This document shows positions 1 through 12,250 of a stretch of 64,000 nt of DNA, piece by piece. Below the pieces are notes generated by a model. The model did not search any database and had not been told where the DNA came from. It saw only the letters and a list, made by a program, of their open reading frames with translations. Every line of letters begins with the position of its first letter. Positions within the stretch are counted from its first letter, which is position 1. A program made the translations under genes and the position numbers. This DNA is from Callipepla californica brunnescens (taxonomy: Eukaryota > Chordata > Aves > Galliformes > Odontophoridae): contig JALIRH010000005.1 of assembly GCA_023055505.1 (NCBI GenBank), positions 2,046,001-2,110,000 of the forward strand. Direction: 5' to 3'.

Positions 1-3000
1 GACTACATAGGATGCCACCTGCTCATCTGGCGTTTCTCAAAGAATTGTTATTAATTTTGCAGTAGAAAATTCTCTCTTGCATCAGTTATCCTCATCAGTC
101 TGTATTTATTCCTTAATCTGAATTTAGCAGAGTTCTTCCCTGTGGTGGATAAAGGAAGGTACAGAACAAGCCCTTAATGCAATAATCGATGCCTATTCCT
201 CAGAAGTAAATAGAGTAAATATAGTAAGTGACTACATGACTAATGGTGAAAAATCAATTTGCTGTTGAAATTCTGTAGCTGGAAGTAAATTGAAGTTTTT
301 TGTGGAAAATACTGTATTTACTTAGAAATGTGAAATGGAAATATTAAAAACAATTACTGTTAGTGATAGAGCAGTACATCTTTGCTAGGTCAGTGACAAC
401 AATACTGCATGAATTTTAAACCCCATTGTGAACAGAAGGAGGATAGTACCCTTCAGTGTAAATCCCCTTCCTTTCAGCCTTGCCCTACATACCTACATTC
501 ATGTGCTCAGACTGAAGTGTGTAAATGTTTAATGAGTCTCTCCTGGGTCAGCTCCTGTTAATGTAAGCATGTGCATAGCAGCCTGCAGAATTTGAATCTT
601 GGTTGCTGGCAAAGTGCCTGTAGGTTTTAGTGTACTATAAGGGGGAAAAAAAAAAAACTAAGCTGCCAGTGAATGCTGGTGAACTGACACAGCAGACGAG
701 CTGCAGCCTATCATGAGTGTAAAAATATGCCTGCTGAACCATATTTAGACAAGCTTTTTGAGCATGCAGTTTCTTCTGTTGCAAGAGTGACTGGTTTGAA
801 TTCATTTTTCTCAGATAATTGACATATAAACTTTTCAAATGAATATTATTTAATAAAACAAAGCACTGAGGAGTCAAATGGATGAGAACCTTATGCTTAC
901 ACAAGGTAAGGGATCCAGAGAAACCCCCCTGCCCCCCCCCCCCACCCCCCCCCCACACAAAGGGTTTGGAGGCTGAGAGCTAGTTTTCCATCTTGCTTTT
1001 TGTTGCTGTGTGTGCTGGGGGAAGGGGTGGCAGCTCCAGGACAGTTTTATTCTGCGGGGCTTTGTGATTCTCCTCGCCCCTGGAAGCTGCAGGGGACAGC
1101 TGGAGACACAGCAGGAAGCTTTCAGTTCAGTGGAGATGGGGGGAAATGTGCCAGTGACTGCCTTCTCTCATTGCCCAGGCAAATTTACAAATGAGGAAGC
1201 TGCTAGGAGGAAGTATAGTCTTCAGATAAACTTTTCAGAGATTTTCAACTTTTACAAATACTCGCAGGGTAGGAAAGCTATTCCCCTTGCAGCTGCTGGA
1301 TCCCATGGTGACAGTTATGAAAATGTGGATGTTTTCCTGGAACTTGGCAGAAGTCGCTCACTGAATGCCTTTAATGCAAGCCCTCAAGATGCTTTCATCT
1401 GTAATGAATTTTTTTCTTCTCACTGAGCTATAATCGAAGTAACACCTTTAAAGTACTAACAGCGTTTTCTTCTTAGTTTCTTGATGTCATTTCACCTGTC
1501 TTTTTCTGCTGAACTATAAGCCTATAGTGGTAGAAAACATTCCATCTCCATTCACAAAATAGCAAGCACAGGAAAATGCAAGTGTGTGTTTCAGTCGTAC
1601 TTGAAAACACAAGTTGCAGTGCTGGAAGCCTTTAAATCCTCTGTGTGCTGATTGTGGGTAGAGACGACTGAACTCCATCCAAAGACATGTAGAGGGCACT
1701 GTCATGTTTACTGAACATCTGGGAGGCACACCAGCTCTCCTGGAAGTCATCTGGTGCAGGAGCTGCTCAGAAGTGGCGCTTTGAGGTCTGTCTGAGAGAC
1801 ACCACTGCTGCAGGCTAGGACAGCTTCCCTGCACAAGGGAATCTGGCATGCTTAGTGTGGTTGGAAGCGATGGAAGAGAGTGGCTTTTGAACTGGGGGAC
1901 GCTGCTGCATCAGTCGCAGACTCTAAATAACAGAGAGATCAACACACAGGAGGAATAAACCATGTGCCAGAGTGAGCTTTAAGCAAACAAGGCTGGATCA
2001 TTCTCTCATTTTGATAATCCTTTAAAATCGAGACTGTTTTGTTCTCTCTACATTCTCAGCATGAGGCTCTGCTCCAGCTCACCATTTCAGGCAGGGTTTA
2101 TGAATGTTAGAAAATGCAGAAGAAGGGCTGGTTTATTATTATTCAAACCCTAAACCTGTGCCAGACTGTTAATGTCTTGATGCTTATTCAAGTGTCAGGG
2201 AGGGCTGACAGATGTCAGAGTAAATGGGAGGCTGTCAATGAGGAAATGACTTACTATTCACAGGGCGATGGCTGCAGGCTGTTAGGTGGGACAGAGAGGA
2301 TGGCAGCTGGAAGAAGAAAGGGGAGAAGGAAGGAGAGGGTAAGGATGGAAATGGTTCCTTGTCTGGTGAGATGGAGAAAGCCTCCAGCAGCAGCAACCCA
2401 AAAATCAGTACTAATCAGAATTAAAGATCCTAACATCCAGCTTTGGGACAATACCAGTACAAGTGGGACTTGGGGCTTTTAAAAACCAAGTTGTATGGTG
2501 GTGACACAGAATCATTTGCAGTTATCCAGCAAGATCTCAAATTGGATCACATTCAGTATTCCAGCTTTTCCTGTATTCATACTTTATCTGTGTATCATCA
2601 GACAAGGTCATAGAGAAGTGTTATCCACGGTTTACAAATCTAATAATAGCCTTTAGAAAAAGTTTCTTCATCTTTAGTACAAAATAGAATACTGGTCAAA
2701 TTTGCTGCAAGAGGGAAAGGTTTATTTATAAGATACTTTGGGGAAGTTTTATCCAAATAAACATTAAATTTAATTCACTCTGGACCATTTAATCACTTGG
2801 GGTCAGTTAAATAGAAGCCATCAATAATGCAAGTGGCAGCAGTGGATCAACAGCGTGCTTAGGAGGTAACAAATCAGAGCTAAGCCAGACAGAGCTGGAA
2901 TCACCTTTACCTGCCTCTTTTGTTTCCTAGTATACAAGAGAAGTCAGGAACTTGTGAACCCTCTTGCATTGTGCTCTACTGTTTTGATGGTTTCAGACTT

Positions 3001-5960
3001 GTAAAGCACCCCTAACGGTCCTGAGTTATGCTCACTTGAAAAGAAAAGGAGCAATTTCCTTCTATGTTTTTTAAATAGGCTAACTCTTCACATTTTTCAA
3101 AGCAGCTAGTGGCTTCCCACCATTTTAACATCCAACATAATACAGAATTTGATAAGTTTGTGTTTTGGTCACTTGGGGAGAGCCTTTCCAAGCAGCGCTG
3201 AGAACCAGTAGTTATGGATATGAGAGTCTACCTGATCCAGCTCAGCCCCTGAAGCCATTTGTCACAAAACATGTAATTTGGTTAATGTATATAATTATAT
3301 ATATATTTTTTAATATATTTATTTAAATTAAAACATAGAAAAAGAGAGCAGCAAATCATTGAACTCGCAGGCAGGACAATGCCTGAATCCTCCTTCATCA
3401 TACCATTGAAGCATATGCTTAATTTCAGTTTCGAAGGCAAGGCTTAAGATGTAGATCTTAAATTAAATTTGAAGCAGCTTTTTGGAAATCAAAACAAGAG
3501 GTTTGGTATCAGGTTCTGCAAATGCTTTCCTCTGGCACAGATGTCTAAACAATTTCAGCAGGAGTTCTGCGCACAGATTTGAATGCATGTGCTGATATCG
3601 CCAGATTAGTGCTTACTTTTGAATTTGAGATAAATTAATTCAAACTCTAAATCTTTTCACTGGTCTGCATCAGGAATATGCTGTGTATGGGATTCTGTTG
3701 AGTATTTTTAAAATGTCAAATGCATATTATGCACTGACTTATCTGCAGTGAGTTAAACGCTACTTTTCATTTGCTTTGACCTTCCTTTCATTTAAAACCA
3801 CAGGTTAGTTTTGGCAAGTGTTAATAGCTATTAAGCGATTGGTAATCTGTTTTTAATATGATCCTAGTTCAAGTTCAATATGAATAAACAGATGGCTTAA
3901 ATGAAACCTGATGTCTTCCTGTTTCATGCAGGGAAGTGCTGCAAACCATGAGGCAGAGACTGAGATATTTACACAACAGTAAGCATTGAAATATAAAAAG
4001 AATGGACATCAACCACTTTCTCTTCATTCTTTGATGGCTCTTTTGGAGCTGAAGTAGGCTGCCAGCAGCCAGCTGAGCTGATATTTTCATATTGCACACA
4101 TAGCGGAAGTTGGACCACAGCAGAAATTACATAGTTAGAAAATCTCAATATTTACTGTCAGTATTTCCAGGCACGGTCATCTTTCTTAAGTTTCATTTCC
4201 TCACATCATATGATGTCGAGAAATTACTATTAGATTTCATTCATTTTTTCCCATTCTCTGTTTAATTCTTAAACTTTGTAGAAACACTAGACAGTTTCAG
4301 AGAATATGTTGATATGAAGCTTATCAGTTGAACTACCAGCCATCAGAAAAATAATCTAAATTATTTTGAAAAAACACCTTTCCATTCTAGGCAAGCACTG
4401 AAATTTTGGGATTTGGACTGCACTTTCTTCAGCAGTTGTTATCAGTGTTCCAACTCACTTTCTGGGATGGGTCAGGAGCCTGGTTACAATTGGCCTGCAT
4501 GGAAGTTTTGCATGCATTTGGCTTAGGGATTACCAATGTCTACTGGATACAAAAATGTCTTATCTCCTAAAATGGCAGGTTTTTTTAAGCAAACCATTTA
4601 TTTTTCACAGTTGTCACATTTCCTTGAGAAATACATTTTTACAGTAGTACTAACAGTGGAGATAAGATGCGACTTTGGATCAGATTTTTCACAATCCCAA
4701 GGACAAAGAAGAGGCATGCTTTGCAATTTGGTTTTGTGGTATATTTCCACAACAGTGGAGGGGTCTGTGTTAAAGCCTAGCATAAATGCCAGCTGTGATG
4801 CCAGCTGATCCAGCTGCGGACTCAGGTCTACATTGCAGGAGAACATTGCACAGTAATTGCATTTAGTCTGTGTTGATCTAATATAACTAGCTGCCATCTA
4901 GGGTTGTTTTCTTTTTTAAGATTTTGTTTGAGCTTGATTTCCTTAATGCATCGCCACTGTGACCAGTACCTCATAAAAATAGTAAGCATAAATAAGTAAA
5001 GCATTTGGGCAATCCAGATTGGGCATGTCCTGTGCTTAACATGTTGACTTGTAATTGTGTTTCTCTTACCTCCTGCAATTTGTGACCTCCTCTGAACTCT
5101 TGCCAAATTATTCATAACCGCCTGCACTGCTGCAGCAAGGCCAGCAGACAAATTGCCTTGCTTGCCCAATGCTGTAGCACTTGCCAGTTTTGCAGCAGCT
5201 CTGATTCACTGGCGCTGCATTGGCTCCTCACATCTCCCCTTGGGCAGCCCTCTCTGCTGGCAAGCCCACTTTCTACTTCAGAAGAGTGTTTCTGCTTAAA
5301 GTCAAAGGTTGTGTCTTAAAGTACAAGAGAGGAAGGGAGGAGAAAATCGATATGTGGTTTATGGGTGAGACAAAAGGAGAAATGGAAAATCCTTTATCTG
5401 AGTAAAATCTAGATCTTTTTCTCAGAAACGTCTTGTACATATGCCAACAAGCACTGGCTGGCAAAGAGATTTGTAAGGTGAGCAGGGAAAAAGCAAGAAG
5501 ATTAAATAGAGCATTGCATTGGGAAACTTGTTACAGACAGGAAATTGAGCTGGGACCATTACTGGGCTCTGCTCTAGCCGGGGGAGGATATGCAGCACCA
5601 TCCCCTGACATATGTCAAACTGGGAAAAGGACAAAACTATCCATGTGACTGCTGGGGCCTCTGACTTGGCCTTGTGTCATCTTCTGCAGAAATTATACTC
5701 TGGTGACATTCTGTTGTATCACATGGTGACGCTGAGCAGAGGGTCAGGATGGGTGTTGGTGCAAATCCTGAAGTTCAGGATGTGCACGTCACTTCTTGAA
5801 TGCTCTGGGAAGTTGCAAGCATGTCTGCCAAGACCCTATCTCGAAAGGGGATTGTGTGGGCAAAGGCCCTTGGTACAGGAGTATCTTTACTATGAGTTAG
5901 CTAGCCAGATCAATTATTTAAAAAACTGATTCTTAAAGTATTTCCTTCTAGAGAATGAAT
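1..5960. other. Intergenic DNA upstream of RASGEF1B
   Basis: No exon, RNA gene or recognisable protein similarity was found here. The open frames present (longest 138 codons, near 1010-1426) overlap one another on both strands and resemble no family I know. The stretch holds a short poly-A run (646-657), a C-rich tract (924-956) and an AT-rich patch near 3290-3330. Distal regulatory elements could lie here but cannot be identified by eye. Confidence 0.6.
924..956. repeat. C-rich homopolymer tract
   Basis: This is a nearly pure C tract broken by single T, G and A bases, so the minus strand carries several long G runs. Such a tract is usually length-variable and could fold as a G-quadruplex on the minus strand. 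No gene is attached to it. Confidence 0.85.
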
Positions 5961-5961
5961 T

Positions 5962-6175
5962 TCACAGAATCGTGGAGTTGTAGGGGTTGGAAGGGACTTC
6001 TAGAGTTCATCTACTCTAAGCCTTCTGGCAAAGCAACTCCCTAGACCAGGTTTCAAAGGTAGGTGTCCATGCAGGTCTTGAATATCTCCAGAGAAGGAGA
6101 CTCCACAACCTCTCTGGTCAGCCTGTGCCAGTGCTCCATCACCCTTACCTGAATTTTATTTTTTCACCCTTGAAA
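5962..6175 (-). mobile_element. CR1 LINE fragment (minus)
   Basis: The sequence begins with a reverse-complement CR1 3' end (cacagaatcgtggagttg, then ggttggaagggacttct) and continues into the CR1 3' region (ctccacaacctctctggtca). It is a 5'-truncated, diverged, non-autonomous copy. Confidence 0.85.
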
Positions 6176-6284
6176 TTTATCAGAAGTGTGACTCCATTTG
6201 CCACATTTAACAACCCTGGGAATGTTGTGGTTATAATTAAGCATCCTGAGGGAGACAGGGATGCTGGTGGGACCACTAAAAAAG

Positions 6285-6527
6285 AGGAGACAGTTTTAAG
6301 TGTCACCTGGGGAGGTTCAAGTTGGATATTAGGAAAAATTCATTGTCAGAAAGTGTGGTGAGGCACTGGCACAGACTGCACAGGGAGGTGGTAGTCACCA
6401 TCCCTGTGGGTGTTTGAGAACTGTGGAGATGTGGCACTGAGGGACGTGGTTAGTGGTTACAAGTGGTGGACAGGCTGGTGGTTGGGCTAGATCTTAGACG
6501 TCTTTTCCAGCCTTAATGATCTAAAGA
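6285..6527 (+). mobile_element. CR1 LINE fragment (plus)
   Basis: The order of blocks matches a CR1 3' end on the + strand: ggaggttcaagttggatatt, gcacagggaggtggtagtca, a gatgtggcactgaggga block, a ggttgggctagatctta block, and a terminal cttttccagccttaatgat. It lies in opposite orientation to the preceding copy, with both 3' ends pointing outward. Confidence 0.85.
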
Positions 6528-6704
6528 AAGGGAGGTGTAGATGGGCAGGACTATGTAACTGCCTTCAACGCCGGCTGAAGGAGCTCTGGATGATGCCATT
6601 TCATGCAGAAATAGCTGCCAGAGGCATGCGTCTGCAAGCATTTAACTCCTTGGGACAGTTTTTCTCTTATTGGTGAGAGACTTGATACTCATACATAGCT
6701 TCAT

Positions 6705-6712
6705 ATGCAAAT
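6705..6712 (+). promoter_or_regulatory. Octamer (POU-type) motif upstream of RASGEF1B
   Basis: ATGCAAAT is a perfect octamer. It lies 306 bp before the end of the inferred exon 1 and just upstream of the CpG-rich block. The match is seen directly. Binding by OCT1/OCT2-type factors is only inferred from its position. Confidence 0.35.
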
Positions 6713-6799
6713 GGTGAGCTCTGATCCAGCCTATGCTACTCATTTGGAGGATGCTGGGCAAGCCCCGTCCCCTCATACAGTGGGGACTGCTCGAGGAGC

Positions 6800-7090
6800 A
6801 GAGCAGCTCCCAGTGCGGCAGCCAAGGCGCTGCAGCATCCCTCACCGTCCTTTAGCTCCGCCTTGGACCTCCCTCCCTCGCTCTCTACCGCCGGGCTGCG
6901 CTCCGCCCGGAGGCGCCGGGGCGAGGTCTGCGGCGCTCCGCCTCTCGCCTGCCCCGCTGCCGCGGGAGAGCAGCGTCTGCCAGGAGGAGCAGCGCAGCGG
7001 CCGCCTGCAGGTAGGTCCGGAGCAGCGTGTATGTGTGTAGCTGCGGTACGGGTGGGACACGGTGCTGCGGCAGGTGGGGGCTGGAGGTGA
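6800..7090 (+). promoter_or_regulatory. RASGEF1B: CpG island promoter of RASGEF1B
   Basis: GC content and CpG density rise abruptly here relative to the AT-rich flanks, with GC-box-like clusters (ctccgcccgg, gctccgcc). The block contains the inferred first exon and its splice donor at 7011. No TATA box is evident, in keeping with a dispersed CpG-island start. The exact transcription start cannot be set from sequence. Confidence 0.75.
6880..7010 (+). other. RASGEF1B: RASGEF1B exon 1, non-coding (start approximate)
   Basis: The CpG-rich block ends in a strong donor, CTGCAG|GTAGGT, with the exon ending at 7010. The initiator ATG lies only 6 bases into the next exon (15221), so exon 1 should be entirely 5' untranslated. 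The start is a guess within the CpG island; only the 3' boundary is supported. Confidence 0.55.
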
Positions 7091-7623
7091 GACCCAGCTC
7101 TTTGTGAAAGCTGACAGAAAGTGCTGATGGATCAGGTGCCGGTTGACCAGGGGCTGGTGTGTCTGGAACTGGATTCCCAGCGGAAAGGATTGTGTGCTGA
7201 AAACCTGGAAGTTTCTTTTCGTACGCTTGTTTAACTGGTGGTGAAGGCAGGAAGGAGCTGTGCGTGGATTACGTTGCCAATTTATGCTGTAAATATCGTC
7301 TTAGGATTTTAGAGCTGACAGTATCAAGCAGGTGGGTGCTTCCGGCTGCTTTTTGCTACCTGGGCTCTTCTGTTTTGATGTTCCCCTTGAATAAGTTGCT
7401 ACCAAGCTTCGTGCTTAAATCTCAGTAGGGCTGGTGCTCTCTGATCAGCTATGAAAGTTCAGTAGCTCGTCTCTGCTTAATGGAAGGGATGCTTTGTGGC
7501 TCTCAGCTTTCCTGATGACCAAGCACTAGGTGTCTCAGAGGGAGGAGGCATAAGAAGCACCACACAGTTCATCGGCAGAGCTTTTCTTTCTGAATTGGAG
7601 GGTTTTGAAATTTTTTCTCTCTT

Positions 7624-7697
7624 TAGAATCATAGAGTCATGAAGGTTGAAAAAGGCCACTAAGGTAATCTAGTCCAACTGTAAAACCATCACAAGTT
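7624..7697 (-). mobile_element. CR1 LINE 3' fragment (minus)
   Basis: Reverse-complement CR1 terminus: agaatcatagagtcatgaag, gttgaaaaaggccactaagg, tctagtccaactg. It is a short, diverged copy. Confidence 0.8.
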
Positions 7698-8367
7698 TGC
7701 AGTCAGTCTGTGCTGCAGTGCTGGAGCAGTGTTTGTTTGGGCTGTTCTGATTTTAACAGAGTCATCGAGGGTAGAAAAAGTGGGAGTTCTGCGAGATGAC
7801 TTAGAAACAGATGAGTTTGTGATAGCCCAGTCTTGGCATGGGTGTGTTCTTCCCACTGCATCCCTGTTCATTCTGTAGAGCTCCTTTCATTTGTTGTGAT
7901 CCTTCTCACCCATTTGTAGAGATTAGTGTCAATGCTCCGGCTCTGAGCTGTCAGAGATTTCGTTTAAAGTACAGTCTTCACAAGACAGCCTTTGGGTTCT
8001 GGAGGCAAAGATGATCTAAGCTGTTTATTTCTTTGTATATTTGTGCAGTGTTCCTAAATGAAAAACTAATTCTGTCTAACTCAGCATATTTGTCTGCTGT
8101 TTTTGCTGTTCATTTGGACTACAGAAAAGATGTTCTCCTCTGGAATGGAGCAAATGTGTTTCAGTGATAGAGGCAGAACTTGAGAATCCTTTCCAAACTG
8201 TTGGTGGATGTGCAGGTGTAGTCTGCATGCACTGACATGTGCCCTTTGCTTGGTGTGGTTTTGTGGGACTGAGCCACATCGCCTAAAAAATACTTGGCTA
8301 CAAAATGAGCTTGCTAACAGAAGTTCCAGAGTCCATTTTGCAGCTGCAGCAGAAAAAAAAGATCTAT

Positions 8368-8452
8368 GGTTTAGTGGACATGGTGGTGATGCGTGGATGG
8401 TAGGACTAAATATTCTTGGAGGACTTTTCCAACCTTAATGATTCTGTGAATC
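8368..8452 (+). mobile_element. CR1 LINE 3' fragment (plus)
   Basis: The end of a CR1 copy is visible in ggaggacttttccaacctta followed by atgattctgtgaatc. It abuts the next CR1 copy directly. Confidence 0.8.
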
Positions 8453-8454
8453 TC

Positions 8455-8671
8455 TGAATTAAGAAATACTTCTTCTCCAAAAGAGTGGTGAGATATTGGA
8501 ATAGGCTGCCCATGGAGTCACCATCTCTGGAGGTGTTCAAGAGCCACAGAGATGTGGCGCTGAGGGACAGAACACGGTTAGTGGGTATGATGGGATGGGA
8601 CGGTGGTTGGACAAAATGATCTGAGAAGTCTTCTCCAACCTTTATCTTCCAACCCATCATTCTATGATTTA
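8455..8671 (+). mobile_element. CR1 LINE fragment (plus)
   Basis: This copy runs from a cttctccaaaagagtggtgag block through ggaggtgttcaagagccac and the atgtggcgctgagggaca block to cttctccaacctttatcttc and cattctatgatt. It sits head-to-tail against the previous fragment, pointing to two separate insertions. Confidence 0.85.
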
Positions 8672-9954
8672 CAACCAGGAGGCCAAGACTGCATCCAGAC
8701 AAAAGCTAGTGTTAATTTATCCTCTATTACAGCTGCTATGAGAAAAAGCATTAAAGAATCCAAATCCCTACTTTGACAAACACGTGTGGGTTGCGCTCAA
8801 GTGTGCTGATCTTTTTAATTGGAAAATGGATGGGATCGTGGAAACAATAGAGCTCAGTTTTCCTGTGTGGCCCTAAAATAGCAGAACATGACTCAGATCC
8901 ACGTGCTCAGAATACTTTGGTTTTGATTCATTAAAATGCATCTTCTCTCAGAGTAAAATGTTCCCTATGTCACCTGCCCCTCCCACAGGGCCAGGTATTC
9001 TGCTTACACCTTGTCACATTTGACAGTAGGGCCAGAAATACCAGGTCACACACCAATGGCGAGCAGCCTGGGATGCTCTGGGTTAGCCTCATTCAGTGCA
9101 TCGAGGCACTGAGATTCATAACCAATAAGACAGAGGATAAATATGCTTGAGTCAGATTGGGGAGTGGGATATTTTTGGAGATAATTGCTCTCAGCAATTC
9201 CCAGGTCACGGGCTTTGTGCTTGAAAGCAGCAGGCTGACCTGACGGCACCTGCCCATCAGGGCTGTGTGTTGATCCTCCCTTCCACATCCTTCAGAGACT
9301 GAAATGCTCTTTAACTGAGTTTATGAGCATCCTTTCACAACATAAGCTGGTGCGTGTTTGCTAAAATGCCATATCTATTGTGTGTTGACCTGAAAGATGC
9401 AGACCTTTCAAAGGCAAGAAAACACGTTGGTTGCAGAGCCCAAGGGTCCACTTTCCACTGAGACCCATTTCTGCTCTAGAAATCTCTGACTGATACCTAG
9501 CCAAGGTACAGAGATATCAGGCAAGTACCGCTGGCTTGATGAAGAACTGTGTTTGCTCCTAGCTGCCAGAATAGGACCATCACTTTTTATCTTTAGCATA
9601 CACTTAGGGAGGTGTGCTTGCTTGTTTGTCTTTGAAATCAGCTGAAACTCTATGCAGATTACTTTAAGCAACTGTATGTCTATAACTGACGATAAAAATA
9701 CTGTACCATTCATGGAAACATCAGGTGTCACTAAATGGAAAAGTGGCATTTGATAATGAGGTTTTTGGTAGAATCAGTTAAATAAACTTCAATACATATT
9801 GTTATTTGACACAATTAGAGCTTGTTGTAAATTACAACCTGGCTGTCTGTTATAATTATGAAAGGGGATGATGTTCTCTTCTTAAGCATGCCATACGTTT
9901 TGGCATAAGACCAAGCCTGGATGTCTGCAAACAACTTTTGAATTCAAAATGTGT

Positions 9955-10020
9955 CATGGTGATGGGTTGAATGAGATTATATTAGTGGTCTTTTCGAACC
10001 TTAATGATTCTGTGATGTTT
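9955..10020 (+). mobile_element. CR1 LINE 3' fragment (plus)
   Basis: Short CR1 end: gatgggttgaatgagattat, tagtggtcttttcgaacct, taatgattctgtgat. Confidence 0.75.
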
Positions 10021-11356
10021 TGATGAGGCTGAGGAAGGAACCATGTCAAGACAGCTTCGTGCTCATAGTTACAACTATGCTCCTGCATTAATGAAGTGTG
10101 ATGCACCTTCTGTGCCCTTTTGAAAAAAGGTCTTGGAACCTAATGAAAGGAGGCAACCCCACACTAATCCCTCTTTGTACTGTCAAGGAGAGGAATGCGG
10201 TAATGAGAAACTGAGTGACTCTAGTAAAACCACGTGAGGGGTTTTTAGCAGAGCCAGAAGGAGTTCTGGGCTCTCAGCTGCCAAGTCTGGGCACTGAAAT
10301 GATGCTTTTTGTGGATGTGTGTGTAAACAGCTAGTTAGGAAGCTTGTTATCACTATGAGCTGGTTCAGATCCACTCTTCGCCACTGATCCTTGCAGATGA
10401 AAGTCTGTTTTTTGGCCTCGGTCATCTGAGGTGGGTTAGGCTCGTGTGCTCATCACATAAAATGGATTGTATCTCCCAAGACTAGCAAGCTCCCAAGGCT
10501 TTGGGAAGGCCACACCAAACTCCATCAACAACATCAATTTTATTTTTCTTCACTTACATGAAGAACAGAGCAGAGGCTGAGTTGGAAGCTTGTGGGAGGC
10601 ATGAAGCGTGGTATGGAAATGATGGAGAGTTGGAGCTCTGATTCACTAGTGGGCCTGGCATAGCAGGGATGGCATCAGCTCCCAGCTGGCCACCCCACCC
10701 CACTCTCCGTTCCTTGACAGCTGAGCCACTGTGAATCACCTGCTGAATCACTGTTTTCAACGTGATGTTTTGAAGGAAATCATTGCTGCTGTTGGTTCGC
10801 CTTAAAACTCCTGACTGCAAGCCGCACGAGTTCATCAGCTGATGGGGAGCAGCTCAGCTGATGGATAGCTGATCCAACCCATAGAGCTGTAGGGAGCTGG
10901 TGGAAGGAGACCAACGGAGCTGGTGAGCAGCTGCCTGCGTACAGAGGTGGGATTCATGGGTATTCTTATTTTCCTCAGTGTTTTGACTTTTACGGCTGTA
11001 ATATTCAATAGTCTAAATAGAACACAGGCAATACTCATCTGTACTTCTCCGGGTGCAATTAGTGTGCCTCTAAAAACCTCTCTCAGTTTCAGCAAGTAAA
11101 AGAAAGCGGGAGGCTTTAGTGGCGTGCTTGCATTTTCTTTGCATTAAGTATGCTTGTGTTCCTATTTCAAAGCTCTGAATTTTGCCATCAGCGTTTCCAG
11201 CTGATTTCCTAATGTTCTCTGTCGGACAGCCAATAAACTGTCTGTTTTGCTTGATGATATGTGACTGAATTAAATGTAACTCTTAGGACTGAGGCATATA
11301 TACTCATCTTGTGAATTGGTTTGGTTTTAAAGAAAGTCTATTAAAAAAAGAGTAGG

Positions 11357-11388
11357 TTTTTTTTCTTTTTTTTTTCTTTTCTTTTTTA
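11357..11388. repeat. T-rich low-complexity tract
   Basis: A run of T broken by single C bases inside RASGEF1B intron 1. It is a low-complexity tract with no splice acceptor use that I can support. Confidence 0.8.
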
Positions 11389-12221
11389 ACATGATTCCAG
11401 CATTGGTTATCTACTGAAACTTCTTTGCTTTCAGTCCAGCTGTCTGCTTGTAAATTTGGGAAAGAAGGAGTAGCTTCGTGTGTTGTCTGCTGTTAAAGAT
11501 GGGTGGTATTTCATGGCATGCTTTGGCCGGTCTGATGCCTTTGTGCATGCTTTTCCATTTAATTCACTCTGTGAATCACTTGAGCTTTATAGGAATCACC
11601 ATGGAGTGTGCAGTGGACTAAACTTTTGTAGACTTCTTTAGATGCTTGTGGCATATAATTCCTGCTGTGTAAATCCATCGTACTGCTAACAAATACTCGG
11701 GTGGCTCGTGTTTTAAACCTCTCCTCTGACACAGGGAAAAAAAGCAGAATGTAGAGCTGTCGAAGAGATGTACATATTGGACCAAAAGCATTAATGGCAG
11801 AAGCAGTCTTGTCTTGAGCTAAAATTGAAGAAAAATGTTAAAGGGGCTCACACTGCTGTTTCTGCCCAATGAAAGCAGAGCACAAATTAAGGGTGCAAGG
11901 GTGGTTGATCCTTGAGGTGAAGACCTTCAGCACATCAGCACCAGGAGGAGCTTCTTGGTTATCTTCCATTTTCTGTCCTTGCAGACTGAGAATTTCAAAG
12001 AACGCTTAATGGTCCTAGGATTCTAGAACCTCAGTTTCGAGTGACTCAGACTCTGCCTAATTACTGTGCCAAAGTTCTCATACGTGAGCTATCAGTCAGC
12101 AGCAGTGCATCTGACCTTCCCACATATCAGCTGGCTCTATTTTTGAAAAGAATCAAGGAAGCATTCCTTTCTGCTTTCAGGAGGAAAATGCCTTTTATTG
12201 CAATCCACTTCCTGGTCTGTT

Positions 12222-12250
12222 GTTTTTTTTTGTTTGTTTGTTTGTTTTTG
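12222..12250. repeat. (TTTG)n microsatellite
   Basis: A T run followed by about five TTTG units, in RASGEF1B intron 1. Confidence 0.8.
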
